A stretch of DNA of 64,000 nt from Pleurocapsa minor HA4230-MV1 (GTDB taxonomy: Bacteria; Cyanobacteriota; Cyanobacteriia; Cyanobacteriales; Xenococcaceae): positions 124,001-188,000 of the forward strand of contig JAHHHZ010000017.1 of the NCBI GenBank assembly GCA_019359095.1, read 5' to 3'. The position numbers and the translations under genes are program-made. Shown piece by piece: positions 1 to 9,374 of the stretch; the stretch's first letter is position 1; every line of letters begins with the position of its first letter. Below the pieces are notes generated by a model. The model was not told the origin of the DNA. It searched no databases and saw only the letters and a list, made by a program, of their open reading frames with translations.

Positions 1-337
1 CAAACCCGACGATCGCCGCTTTAAATTCGGTTTTCAGCATGGCAAAAATCTGAGGCTGTTGTTCCCTTAATTCTTCTAAAGACAAGCCTAATGCGCGCGC
101 ACGGTGGACTGAATCAATCGGACTAGTCGTGACATAGGTAACAACGGCAAAAATTTTATTGCCTGACTCTTCATCAAAAGATTTAATCCAGCTGCCAAAA
201 GGAGGCATTACAGGAAACTTCAGATCTTCGGGTTCAAGACATTGAGCTAGATATTGAGTAGTGGAAGTTTCGATCACCTCTCCAATATGCTTGGGGTTGC
301 GACCATCGACTGTAAATTGAGGCAGGGGAAGACGCAT
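1..337 (-). CDS. HAS-barrel domain protein (N-terminal part; runs off the window)
   Basis: The reading frame starts at ATG 337 on the minus strand and stays open to the window edge, so only about 112 N-terminal residues are visible. It begins MRLPLPQFTVDGRNPKHIGE and continues with VIETSTTQYLAQCLEPEDL and PPFGSWIKSFDEE. This resembles a conserved cyanobacterial protein carrying the HAS-barrel fold, the small beta-barrel found in HerA-type ATPases and ATP synthases. The molecular role in cyanobacteria is not known to me. The C-terminus is missing. The frame is certain; the family name is from memory of related sequences. Confidence 0.65.
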   Translation of the reverse strand, partial: MRLPLPQFTVDGRNPKHIGEVIETSTTQYLAQCLEPEDLKFPVMPPFGSWIKSFDEESGNKIFAVVTYVTTSPIDSVHRARALGLSLEELREQQPQIFAMLKTEFKAAIVGF

Positions 338-423
338 TGTTAAAGACTGGGAGGGATAAAGAGTAAAGGATGAGAAGATAATGCTTTTTGCTCTTGACTA
401 TCCTAATCTTGGCTAGAGTAACC

Positions 424-615
424 TTATTTTTTCTTCTTGGTTAAATCTACCGCTGCCAATTCCGATAGATTAAAGGTCACTAATTTGTCCCAGTTGCCAC
501 CTTCAAATAGCACTGCTACTTTAGCATCATCAATCCGCTGTACCAATCCCTGATAGTTGAAGTAGATATCGTCAGAATTGGTAACTTTAACCGTTGCGCC
601 AGGTAAAATAATCAT
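424..615 (-). CDS. ndhS: NAD(P)H-quinone oxidoreductase subunit S (NdhS)
   Basis: This is a 63-residue protein with the near-invariant core [19 protein letters not shown] and an N-terminus [19 protein letters not shown]. It matches NdhS, the SH3-like subunit of photosynthetic NDH-1 on the stromal or cytoplasmic side of the thylakoid. NdhS helps form the ferredoxin docking site, so it supports cyclic electron flow and respiration around photosystem I. Length is typical of the short cyanobacterial form. The C-terminus ends in a run of lysines. It stands alone on the minus strand, 86 bp from the HAS-barrel gene. Confidence 0.85.
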   Translation of the reverse strand: MIILPGATVKVTNSDDIYFNYQGLVQRIDDAKVAVLFEGGNWDKLVTFNLSELAAVDLTKKKK

Positions 616-707
616 TTGCTTAAAAATTTACTTAAGATGCGATCGCTATTTAGGGATATTCTATTTTACCTAAGTTTACCAAGTAAACCTAGATTTAGTA
701 AAAGGAA

Positions 708-1397
708 TCAATCCTTAATCGCATCAAGTATTTCATCGGTAGTTGGCTTGTAGTTGGGTTCAACTAGCTCAATGTTCTCCTTCCAAATGTAATAAACCTG
801 CTCAATTGTCCCATCATGGTGACTCCATGAACCCGTGTAATCAATAAAATTTAGTCTGACTAAGAGCCATTCTTGGTTAGGAGAATCTAATGGTTTGGTA
901 GCAAAAATAAACCCCGCCTCATTATCCTGATATTCATATAATTCAAGAGCATACAAAGAACCTTGCCAGCCATATTCTCCTGAAATTGTCGCTTCGATCG
1001 CTGCTCTTTCAGTATTATTTTTAGGAGTAAAAATAAACGCTTGTTCTGGAATATCTCTATAAATTACTGGCGACCAGCTAAATTTACTCAGCATAAATTC
1101 AGCTAATTTCTGTAAAGCTATTTTATCTTTAGTCATCAGCCAAACTTCTGACTCTAGACGATTACTAATTGTCCATTGAATTTCGTTTCTAAATTTGTAT
1201 GCTACAGCAGCAAAAGCCTGATCGTAAACTAACTTGTGATCGATACCAATATACCCTTCGTTAAGTAATTGTTCAATAGTTTTTTGTGAAGGAAAAGGTT
1301 TTTTATAAGAGAAGTCATAATGTATTGGTCTAGCTTGTAAATCAAACTCTATATAGATATTATTTTGCCGTAGCTTATTTAGCTTATTCTGTTTCAT
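708..1397 (-). CDS. Unrecognised soluble protein, about 229 residues
   Basis: I do not recognise this family. An upstream in-frame start at 1451 would add 18 residues, but ATG 1397 (MKQNKLNKLRQNN) is the more natural start because the extension is hydrophobic and unlike the rest. The protein is rich in aromatic and charged residues (IEFDLQARPIHYDFSY, NEIQWTISNRLESEVWLMTK, SGEYGWQGSLYALELYEY). It has no signal peptide, membrane segment or obvious catalytic motif. The composition is that of a soluble globular protein. It stands alone between ndhS and the divergent purL. Confidence 0.55.
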   Translation of the reverse strand: MKQNKLNKLRQNNIYIEFDLQARPIHYDFSYKKPFPSQKTIEQLLNEGYIGIDHKLVYDQAFAAVAYKFRNEIQWTISNRLESEVWLMTKDKIALQKLAEFMLSKFSWSPVIYRDIPEQAFIFTPKNNTERAAIEATISGEYGWQGSLYALELYEYQDNEAGFIFATKPLDSPNQEWLLVRLNFIDYTGSWSHHDGTIEQVYYIWKENIELVEPNYKPTTDEILDAIKD

Positions 1398-1719
1398 GAT
1401 AAATATTATCTTTATTACGAACCGCTCGTTTATTGTTCCCCAAACAAACATTAAACATATAGTTAGTACTTTAAATCGGTTAATCTAAGATCTGAATAAT
1501 CTAAATAGTGAGATTGTCGAGCTAGTAATTAATAGCTACATTGTTTAAAACACAAGAAAACTAATTAGAATTCTCAAAAAAATTCAGCTCTCAAATTAGT
1601 TTTAAAAAAGGCGATCGCCAGAATTAAATTTTTGTAATCATCAATAATTAAAAAATCATGCTTGTATTTGACCAGGAATAGATAAAATAAGGCTTGTGCC
1701 AAGAGTGAAAAGATTATCT
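1398..1719. other. Divergent intergenic region upstream of purL
   Basis: About 320 bp of AT-rich sequence lies between the divergent starts of the unrecognised gene and purL. It should hold both promoters. I see one HIP1-type GGCGATCGCC near 1612 and no clear hairpin, operator or small ORF. Confidence 0.4.
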
Positions 1720-4047
1720 ATGTCTGCCATGTCTGAGATTGGGTCTACCCCCTTTAGTGCTGAAGAAATTGCCTCAGAAGGTATCAAACCAGAGGAATAT
1801 CAAGAAATTGTCAAGCGTCTAGGTCGCCATCCCAATAAAGCAGAGTTAGGTATGTTTGGGGTAATGTGGTCAGAACACTGCTGTTACAAAAACTCTCGAC
1901 CTCTTTTAAGCCAGTTTCCCACTACAGGCGATCGCGTATTAGTTGGGCCAGGAGAAAACGCTGGCGTAGTCGATTTAGGTAACGGTTTACAGCTAGCATT
2001 TAAAATTGAATCCCATAACCATCCTTCGGCAGTCGAACCGTTTCAAGGGGCGGCTACAGGTGTGGGGGGCATTCTACGAGATATTTTTACGATGGGTGCG
2101 CGTCCGATCGCCATTCTGAATTCTTTACGCTTTGGTAATCTAGAAGATGCCAGAACCAGACGTATATTTCAAGGTGTAGTTGAAGGAATTTCTCATTATG
2201 GTAACTGTATTGGCGTGCCGACGGTAGCAGGAGAGATTTACTTTGATCGGGCTTATTCGGGTAATCCTTTAGTCAATGCGATGGCACTAGGACTAATGGA
2301 AACCGCTGAAATTGTCAAGTCTGGGGCATCGGGTATCGGCAACCCAGTACTTTATGTCGGTTCAACCACTGGCAGAGACGGTATGGGAGGAGCAAGTTTT
2401 GCTAGTTCAGAGTTAACCGATAATTCAATGGACGATCGCCCTGCGGTACAGGTAGGAGACCCCTTTTTGGAAAAATCCCTAGTAGAAGCTTGCTTAGAAG
2501 CCTTTAAAACTGGTGCAGTAGTAGCAGCACAGGATATGGGGGCAGCAGGATTAACCTGTTCTACCTCCGAGATGGCGGACAAAGGTGGCGTGGGTATTGA
2601 ACTAGATCTAGACTTAATTCCCGCCAGAGAACCAGGTATGACTCCCTATGAGTACCTTCTGTCTGAGTCTCAAGAAAGAATGCTGTTTGTGGCGCAAAAA
2701 GGTAGAGAACAAGAATTAATTGATATTTTCCACAAGTGGGAACTTCACGCAGTAGTGGCGGGTTCAGTAATTGAATCACCAGTAGTCAGAATTTTATTCC
2801 AGGGAGAAATAGCAGCAGAAGTTACCGCTACTGCTTTAGCGGATGATACTCCTATCTATCACAGGGAATTGTTAACCGAACCCCCTGCCTATGCCAAAGA
2901 AGCTGCTCAATGGACGACAGATAGTTTACCTGGCTGCGATTATCAAGGGATAGACGTTCAGGGAACTTACAAAACCTGGAATGAAATTTTGCTCCAGCTC
3001 TTAGATACTCCCACCATCGCCTCAAAGCAGTGGGTATATCGTCAATATGACCATCAGGTACAGAACAATACCATCCTTCTACCTGGAGGGGCAGATGCAG
3101 CGGTAATTAGAGTTCGTCCCATCGATGCTAAACCTGAAAATTGTAACATTGGCGTAGCAGCAACTACTGACTGTAATCCACGCTATGTCTATCTAGATCC
3201 TTATGAGGGTGCAAAAGCAGCCGTCGCCGAAGCAGCCCGCAACCTCAGCTGTGTTGGGGCAGAACCCCTAGCAGTAACGGATAATCTCAACTTTGGCAGT
3301 CCTGAAAAACCAGTAGGCTACTGGCAACTTGCCAACGCTTGTAAGGGGATAGCAGATGCCTGTCGAGAATTGTCTACTCCCGTAACGGGGGGTAATGTTT
3401 CCCTCTACAACGAAACTGTAGATTCAGAGGGTAATCCTCAGCCGATTTACCCAACTCCCGTAATTGGCATGGTGGGTTTAGTTCCCGATCTAACTAAAAT
3501 CTGCGGACAGTCTTGGACTAAAGAAGGAGACGTTATTTATCTTTTGGGTAACTCCAATTATGTTCTCGGTGGATCGGAATATTTAGCAGCAGTTCACGGT
3601 AAGGTAGCAGGAAAACCTCCTGTAGTTGATTTTGCTCTCGAAAAAAGCGTTCAGGCTGCTTGTCGCTATGGTATTCGTCAGGGATGGATTCAGTCGGCTC
3701 ATGATTTAGCCGAAGGTGGATTAGCCGTTGCCTTAGCCGAAGCCTGCATTGGTAATAGTCTGGGCGCAACAGTCAAGATCTCCGTCTCCGATCAGCGTTT
3801 AGATGAAATTTTGTTTGGAGAACTAGCAAGCCAGATCGTTGTATCTGTAAGTCCAGCTATAGTTGAGATCTGGGAAACTTATCTCCATGATAATTTAGCC
3901 GACTGTTGGAGCAAGATTGGTGTAGTTGAACAGCCTCAATCAGCACTAAAGATTTTAACAAATGATAATCTATCGTTAATTAATGTTAAGATCAAAATGT
4001 TAACTATTACTTGGTCACAGGCGATAGAAAACAGATTAGTCTTTTGA
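1720..4047 (+). CDS. purL: Phosphoribosylformylglycinamidine synthase subunit PurL
   Basis: PurL catalyses the ATP-dependent conversion of FGAR plus ammonia to FGAM in de novo purine synthesis. It works with PurS and the glutaminase PurQ, neither of which is in this window. Visible motifs include [56 protein letters not shown] and the second-half [10 protein letters not shown] and [11 protein letters not shown]. The length of about 775 residues fits the small PurL type. In-frame GTG codons occur at 1696 and 1705; ATG 1720 ([10 protein letters not shown]) was chosen because family homology begins just after it. The C-terminus ends in a non-conserved hydrophobic stretch. It is followed by purF on the same strand after 201 bp. 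Confidence 0.95.
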   Translation: MSAMSEIGSTPFSAEEIASEGIKPEEYQEIVKRLGRHPNKAELGMFGVMWSEHCCYKNSRPLLSQFPTTGDRVLVGPGENAGVVDLGNGLQLAFKIESHNHPSAVEPFQGAATGVGGILRDIFTMGARPIAILNSLRFGNLEDARTRRIFQGVVEGISHYGNCIGVPTVAGEIYFDRAYSGNPLVNAMALGLMETAEIVKSGASGIGNPVLYVGSTTGRDGMGGASFASSELTDNSMDDRPAVQVGDPFLEKSLVEACLEAFKTGAVVAAQDMGAAGLTCSTSEMADKGGVGIELDLDLIPAREPGMTPYEYLLSESQERMLFVAQKGREQELIDIFHKWELHAVVAGSVIESPVVRILFQGEIAAEVTATALADDTPIYHRELLTEPPAYAKEAAQWTTDSLPGCDYQGIDVQGTYKTWNEILLQLLDTPTIASKQWVYRQYDHQVQNNTILLPGGADAAVIRVRPIDAKPENCNIGVAATTDCNPRYVYLDPYEGAKAAVAEAARNLSCVGAEPLAVTDNLNFGSPEKPVGYWQLANACKGIADACRELSTPVTGGNVSLYNETVDSEGNPQPIYPTPVIGMVGLVPDLTKICGQSWTKEGDVIYLLGNSNYVLGGSEYLAAVHGKVAGKPPVVDFALEKSVQAACRYGIRQGWIQSAHDLAEGGLAVALAEACIGNSLGATVKISVSDQRLDEILFGELASQIVVSVSPAIVEIWETYLHDNLADCWSKIGVVEQPQSALKILTNDNLSLINVKIKMLTITWSQAIENRLVF

Positions 4048-4248
4048 TGCTTCATTGAAATAGTGACGAACCACTAGCTGGTTACATAACTCAGGAAAGC
4101 CCTAAGATTTATTGCCAAAAAGCATCTAGTTCTAATAGCTCTAAACTATTTCTCAAAGCATTTAATCTGGAAGATGCTACCAGCATTTCCTAGTAAATAC
4201 ATATACCTGTAAATACTTATCACTCAAAGGTAGGAGCCAGCCAATAGC

Positions 4249-5748
4249 ATGATGCCACAACAATCTTTCGATTGGACAGAAGATTCTGATTCTTTAATGG
4301 ATATTCAGCGGGTTGATAAGCCAGAAGAAGCCTGTGGTGTATTTGGGGTATATGCCCCTGAAACAACCTTTGATGTAGCCAAACTAACTTATTTCGGTCT
4401 TTATGCCCTACAACATCGAGGACAAGAATCAGCAGGAATTGCTACTTTAAACAAGGGTGATCTTTATTGCCACAAAGATATGGGGTTAGTTTCCCAGGTA
4501 TTTAACGAAGAAATATTAGGACAGCTACCTGGAGAAATTGCGGTTGGTCATACACGCTATTCCACTACTGGTTCTAGTTTAAAAGAAAATGCTCAACCTG
4601 TGGTGTTAGATACGCGACTAGGAAAACTAGCTCTAGCTCATAATGGTAACTTGGTCAATGCTGTGGAATTACGTCAGCATTTAATCCAAAGAGAGGCTAA
4701 TTTTATTAGCTCCACCGATTCCGAAATGATTGCCCTAACGATCGCCGATGAAGTCAACCGAGGTAAAAACTGGATTCAGGGAGCGGTTAATGCTTTTAAA
4801 ATGTGTGACGGCGCTTATAGCTTAGCGATCGCTACTCCTGATGGCTTAATGGGTGCGCGCGATCGCAATGGCATTCGACCTTTGGTAATTGGTGTACTGT
4901 CAACAGAAGATGGCAAACAGCAGCGCTATGTCTTATCTTCAGAAACCTGTGGTTTAGATATTATTGGGGCAGAATATGTCCGTGACGTACAGCCAGGAGA
5001 ATTAGTTTGGATCACTGATTCAGGGGTTGCATCGGTAACCTGGGCAAAAGAAGCAGATAAAAAGCTATGTATCTTTGAAATGATCTACTTTGCTCGTCCT
5101 GATAGTGTGATGCACGACGAGACTTTATATAGCTACCGTATTCGCCTCGGCAGACAATTAGCCAGAGAATCATTTGTCGATGCGGATTTAGTGATTGGAG
5201 TTCCAGATTCGGGTATCCCAGCGGCGATCGGCTTTTCTCGTGAATCTGGGCTTTCCTACGGCGAAGGATTGATTAAAAATCGCTATGTAGGGCGTACCTT
5301 TATTCAACCGACTCAAAGTATGCGGGAAGCTGGCATTCGCATGAAGCTCAATACCCTTAAGGATGCCTTGCAGGGTAAAAGAATTATCATTGTTGATGAT
5401 TCGATCGTGCGTGGCACAACCAGCAAAAAAATTGTTCAAACCTTAAGAGATGCTGGGGCAACGGAAGTACACATGCGCATTTCTTCTCCCCCCGTAACCC
5501 ATCCCTGTTTTTATGGCATCGATACCGATAACCAAGATCAGCTAATCGCTGCGACTAAATCTGTGAAAGAGATTGAAGCAAGAATTGGCGTTGATACCTT
5601 GGCATATTTATCTTGGGAGGGAATGCTCGAAGCAACTCAGGAGAATACTAATAATTTCTGTTCAGCCTGCTTTACGGGGGATTATCCTGTTACTATCCCT
5701 GAAGATGTCAAACGTTCTAAATTGATGTTAGAAAAAATCAAGGTTTAA
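4249..5748 (+). CDS. purF: Amidophosphoribosyltransferase (glutamine PRPP amidotransferase)
   Basis: PurF commits PRPP to purine synthesis by making 5-phosphoribosylamine with glutamine as the nitrogen donor. The protein has a short propeptide before the catalytic cysteine in EEACGVFGVYAPE; maturation would expose this Cys as N-terminal nucleophile. The Ntn-hydrolase half shows ALQHRGQESAGIAT and VGHTRYSTTGSS. The transferase half has the PRPP loop IIIVDDSIVRGTTSKK. Cysteines near the C-terminus (NNFCSACFTGDYP) fit the iron-sulfur type seen in Bacillus and cyanobacteria. At 499 residues it is full length. It follows purL, giving a compact purine pair, although the 201-bp spacer could contain its own promoter. 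Confidence 0.95.
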   Translation: MMPQQSFDWTEDSDSLMDIQRVDKPEEACGVFGVYAPETTFDVAKLTYFGLYALQHRGQESAGIATLNKGDLYCHKDMGLVSQVFNEEILGQLPGEIAVGHTRYSTTGSSLKENAQPVVLDTRLGKLALAHNGNLVNAVELRQHLIQREANFISSTDSEMIALTIADEVNRGKNWIQGAVNAFKMCDGAYSLAIATPDGLMGARDRNGIRPLVIGVLSTEDGKQQRYVLSSETCGLDIIGAEYVRDVQPGELVWITDSGVASVTWAKEADKKLCIFEMIYFARPDSVMHDETLYSYRIRLGRQLARESFVDADLVIGVPDSGIPAAIGFSRESGLSYGEGLIKNRYVGRTFIQPTQSMREAGIRMKLNTLKDALQGKRIIIVDDSIVRGTTSKKIVQTLRDAGATEVHMRISSPPVTHPCFYGIDTDNQDQLIAATKSVKEIEARIGVDTLAYLSWEGMLEATQENTNNFCSACFTGDYPVTIPEDVKRSKLMLEKIKV

Positions 5749-5795
5749 AGATATATTGGTTTGGGAAATGACTATAGATTAGCGATCGCCAATCT

Positions 5796-7745
5796 TTACT
5801 CCCAACCAAACTCCATGCCTAAATATTGTTCCAACTGCTGATTGTAGGGGGTGAAATATTTGACTAAAGCCTCTCGAATGTTGGGATCTACATCTTGATA
5901 AGAACCTGCATTAACCTTGGGATAATTATCTTGAGGATAGCTAGGTAGGTTAAGGAATTTAAATACCTGTTCCATATTTGCGCGAGTATTTAGATAAAAA
6001 TCTTCGCTTTTGAGAATTAAAAACTGTTCGCGACCTAAAATTTCCATCCAGGGTTTAAGTTTATAGATATAAAGACTACTCATAATATTATCTGGGTCAT
6101 AATAGCCCGTGTTAGTAATCTCTGCTTCAGAGACGGTAGCTAATCGATCGATTTCACTGGCGATCGCCGTTGCCAAATCCAGCTTAGTCAAGCCTGTATT
6201 GAGCTTATGATAATGCCAAGATATGGCTCGATCTACGGGATTTCTCAAGAGGATAATAATTTTGGTCTGGGGAAAAGTATCCTTAATTCTTTGCGCCACT
6301 TGAGGAAAGCGGATATAGTTAGGGGTTGCTTCTCCCGTGAGAAAATCTGGGCGATCGGTGAGCGTGGGGAAATGAGCTAAATACCAATCAACACCCCGTT
6401 TAAAATGCTTCCAATAGAAATCAAGCTCTTTTTTATGGGAGAGTAATACTTGAGGATGGTGACTGAGGTAATGATAAATTGAGGAAGTTCCGCATTTAGT
6501 TGCTCCAGCAATAATAAAGTCAGGCCCAGATTTTTTCTGGGTTGGCCATTCCAACTGTGCCAGATCGGGATAAGCTTTAATTGCCTGTTGATAACTTCCC
6601 TTACGGTAACACTCGATCGCTTCAGCGACTCGATCTTGTTGAGTTAAAGCATCCCCTAAATTACCCCAGGCGATCGCAATCTCAGGATGCTCGGTAACAA
6701 TTTGACGATAAACCTGAATCACTTCAGGAAATTGTTCTTTGGCGATAGGTGTATATTGCAGATCGATATAACTACTCTTAAAAAAAGGATCGAGTTGAAT
6801 TGACTTAAGATAAGCTGTAATCGCTTCAGGAAAAGAGCCTTTAGCCCGCAAAAGTTTACCCAACTGAAAATACAAATCAACAGCAATTGGAAGATCTTCA
6901 GCTAAAGTTGCTCGCTCACTCGTAATAGCTAACTCGGCTGAGGGATCTTGTTTAGTCACATGTTCGATTGCTTGACGTAAATAGGCGATCGCTAAATCAA
7001 ATTGCTGTAAGTGCCGATAAACCGCTCCCAGCTTGCTCAAAGCCAAAACAAACTCAGGTTTAATCGAGATTACTTGGCGATAAGCTGAAATTGCCTGTTG
7101 CCATTGCTGTTGATTTTGCCAGAGCCTTCCTAACTGATAATAAGGAAGAGCATAGTTGGGCTTGAGGGCGATCGCCTTTTGCCAGTGACTTTCCGCTTCA
7201 TCATGTTCTTGAAGCTTAAAACAAGCTAAGCCCCAATAATAGTAAATTTTGGCTGACGGCTCTAACTCTGCTGCTTGCTGTAGGTGCGATCGCGCCTGGT
7301 CATATTCTTGTCGCTTATAGTTGACCAGACCCCAATGATAGTAAACTCTAGCGCTTGGCTCTAATTTTGCTGCTTGTTGATAATTATTACTGGCTCGCAA
7401 CCATTTATTTTGAGCTTCTAAGGCGAATGCGAGAGCGAAAAGATAGTTAGAATTGTCGGGATTGTTTTTAACTCCCTGACGATAAACTTTGATCGCCTCT
7501 TCATCTTTACCCTGTTGCAACAGCAGATCTGCCAAAATCTTATATACCGACTCAAAATCAGGCTGAAGCGTAATTGCCTGTCGGTAATGCTTAACTGCCA
7601 GTTGCCATCGTTGTTGTTGGGCATATAAATCTCCCAAATTAGCGTTTGCTTCGGCAGATTGAGGATTAGCCTCTATTTGTTGAACACACTCGGCGATCGC
7701 CTGTTCGAGTTCAACTGAATCTAATTGGGACAAAGAACTTTTCAC
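5796..7745 (-). CDS. TPR protein fused to a sulfotransferase domain
   Basis: Residues 1 to about 400 are tandem tetratricopeptide repeats with the usual W/L/G/Y/A/F/A/P spacing (NANLGDLYAQQQRWQLAVKH, YYHWGLVNYKRQEYDQA). The last 245 residues are a PAPS-dependent sulfotransferase. The 5'-phosphosulfate loop is FIIAGATKCGTSSIYHYL and the 3'-phosphate motif is LLRNPVDRAISWHYHK. There is no signal peptide, so it should act in the cytoplasm, probably on a polysaccharide, lipid-linked glycan or protein held by the TPR array. It is the last of three same-strand TPR-transferase genes, 29 bp from the next, which suggests co-transcription. The acceptor cannot be read from the sequence. Confidence 0.88.
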   Translation of the reverse strand: MKSSLSQLDSVELEQAIAECVQQIEANPQSAEANANLGDLYAQQQRWQLAVKHYRQAITLQPDFESVYKILADLLLQQGKDEEAIKVYRQGVKNNPDNSNYLFALAFALEAQNKWLRASNNYQQAAKLEPSARVYYHWGLVNYKRQEYDQARSHLQQAAELEPSAKIYYYWGLACFKLQEHDEAESHWQKAIALKPNYALPYYQLGRLWQNQQQWQQAISAYRQVISIKPEFVLALSKLGAVYRHLQQFDLAIAYLRQAIEHVTKQDPSAELAITSERATLAEDLPIAVDLYFQLGKLLRAKGSFPEAITAYLKSIQLDPFFKSSYIDLQYTPIAKEQFPEVIQVYRQIVTEHPEIAIAWGNLGDALTQQDRVAEAIECYRKGSYQQAIKAYPDLAQLEWPTQKKSGPDFIIAGATKCGTSSIYHYLSHHPQVLLSHKKELDFYWKHFKRGVDWYLAHFPTLTDRPDFLTGEATPNYIRFPQVAQRIKDTFPQTKIIILLRNPVDRAISWHYHKLNTGLTKLDLATAIASEIDRLATVSEAEITNTGYYDPDNIMSSLYIYKLKPWMEILGREQFLILKSEDFYLNTRANMEQVFKFLNLPSYPQDNYPKVNAGSYQDVDPNIREALVKYFTPYNQQLEQYLGMEFGWE

Positions 7746-7774
7746 TGGTTAATTACTGATTAATTACTGACCTA

Positions 7775-9235
7775 TTAAAGCTTGCGAATAATTAATTGGA
7801 AAGTAGGAGGAGATAAATGAACTGTTTGCCACTGATCTTTAACAGAAATCAAAAAGCGATCGATACCTGCTCTAGGATCTTGCTGTGGATCTTGAGGATT
7901 ACGCCAACCATAGTAAGCAAAGATGATTAATCCTCCTGATTTAATCAGCTTCCAAGCTAGTTGAGCATTAGTTTCGTTGTCTTGAATTAATTTACATCGA
8001 TCTTGAAGATGGATTAAATCGAAACTATCTGGGGTACATTCTGCCAGTTTTTGCTGAGTCTCACCCTTGCACATGCTTACTTTAGATTCAGCACCAGTTT
8101 TAATGATGTTCTCTTTAAATTTGTCGGCAAACTGACTATCAATACAGGTAAGATGACTTGCCTGATGAGTCAACAACCGATCTAATAGCCAACAGCTAGA
8201 CATTCCCTGATAACAGCCAACTTCTAAAGCATTTATGGCTTGTCCTTTGAGAGATTCTAGCTGCTCTGACCAAAGAGGAATACGATGACTAAAAATATCT
8301 GTCGAGAAAAAATAGTCATGGGCGACACATTGATCCCAACCGCGTTGTTTACAGGCTTTTTGAAAGTTTAAGGCTGCTTCAGCTAATTTACCTTTTGCCC
8401 GCAGAGCATTACCTAGATGACTATATACCCAGGGATATTCTTCTACCAGATTAATAATGGCATAGCAAGTGGAAATTGCTTCATCCCATTTTTCAGTCAG
8501 TAAGAAAGTTTTAACCAAGTCGCGATATGCCCAGGAAAAGTCGGGATCGTGCTTAATCGTCAGACGAAAACAGGCGATCGCTTCGGCAAATGCACGTTGT
8601 TGAAGGTAAATCGTGCCTAACTTATACTGTGCCTTGGCTGCTGTTGGTTCAATCTCTAAAGCCTTCTGATAGAGAGCCTGCGCCCGATTTAATTTGCCCT
8701 GCTGTTGATAAATTTCTCCCAAATCGAAAAAGGCGGGGACAGCGGTTTTACTGCCAACAGTTGCCTGTTCATAACAGGCGATCGCTTCGGTGATTTTGCC
8801 TTTCTGTTCTAAGGCTTTCGCCAATTTATAGTATCCTTGCTGGTTAACTAAATCAGGATTAATCTGGGTTGCTTTATACCAGTATTCCATTTCTGCATCT
8901 CTGCGCTGAAGCTGACCATTAATCTGAGCCAAAGCAGAGTAGACGCGGACAGAATTAGGCAAGTGTTCTAGAGCATGTTCAAAGCAGCTGAGGGCTGCAA
9001 TTAAATTATTTTCCAACAAATGCAGTTCCCCCAGTTGGGAATATGCTTCTGCCAAATTAAGAGTATGATCTAATGCCAAAGAATGCCAGACAATAGCTCG
9101 GTCAAATTCTGCTCTTCCTTGGAGTAGATTGCCTAAATTACTGAAAGCAGCCTGCCATTGTTCAGGATGATTGGCGCTAGTTATAATTGCCTGTTCGCAC
9201 TGGGTAATAGCCTGAGCTAAATAGGTAGAAACCAC
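7775..9235 (-). CDS. TPR protein fused to a class I SAM-dependent methyltransferase
   Basis: About the first 310 residues are TPR units (FSNLGNLLQGRAEFDRAIVW, FFDLGEIYQQQGKLNRA). The final part from about residue 325 looks like a Rossmann methyltransferase of the Methyltransf_24 kind. Motif I reads NALEVGCYQGMSSCWLLD and the acidic strand 2 end is HLTCIDSQF. DSFDLIHLQDRC and GGLIIFAYYGWRNPQ follow. It would transfer a methyl group from SAM, possibly to a sugar, but the acceptor is unknown. It lies between the TPR-sulfotransferase (29 bp downstream) and TPR-GT61 (139 bp upstream) genes and has the same architecture as both. Confidence 0.85.
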   Translation of the reverse strand: MVSTYLAQAITQCEQAIITSANHPEQWQAAFSNLGNLLQGRAEFDRAIVWHSLALDHTLNLAEAYSQLGELHLLENNLIAALSCFEHALEHLPNSVRVYSALAQINGQLQRRDAEMEYWYKATQINPDLVNQQGYYKLAKALEQKGKITEAIACYEQATVGSKTAVPAFFDLGEIYQQQGKLNRAQALYQKALEIEPTAAKAQYKLGTIYLQQRAFAEAIACFRLTIKHDPDFSWAYRDLVKTFLLTEKWDEAISTCYAIINLVEEYPWVYSHLGNALRAKGKLAEAALNFQKACKQRGWDQCVAHDYFFSTDIFSHRIPLWSEQLESLKGQAINALEVGCYQGMSSCWLLDRLLTHQASHLTCIDSQFADKFKENIIKTGAESKVSMCKGETQQKLAECTPDSFDLIHLQDRCKLIQDNETNAQLAWKLIKSGGLIIFAYYGWRNPQDPQQDPRAGIDRFLISVKDQWQTVHLSPPTFQLIIRKL

Positions 9236-9374
9236 GGATTTAATTGATGAAGATTAATAATGATTAACGGTTGCTGGCGAAATACTCGATCACCTTTAAC
9301 AGACATTGCTCAAATCGATTGCCCTAGGTGAAACTGAATTACATACAAAAATAAAACTAACTTTAATCTTGTTG

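Noticed and set aside
5757-5812. Inverted repeat TTGGTTTGGGA / TCCCAACCAAA between purF and the TPR-sulfotransferase gene
   Set aside because: The right arm lies inside the end of the coding sequence and the stem is imperfect with no T run, so I could not support a terminator.
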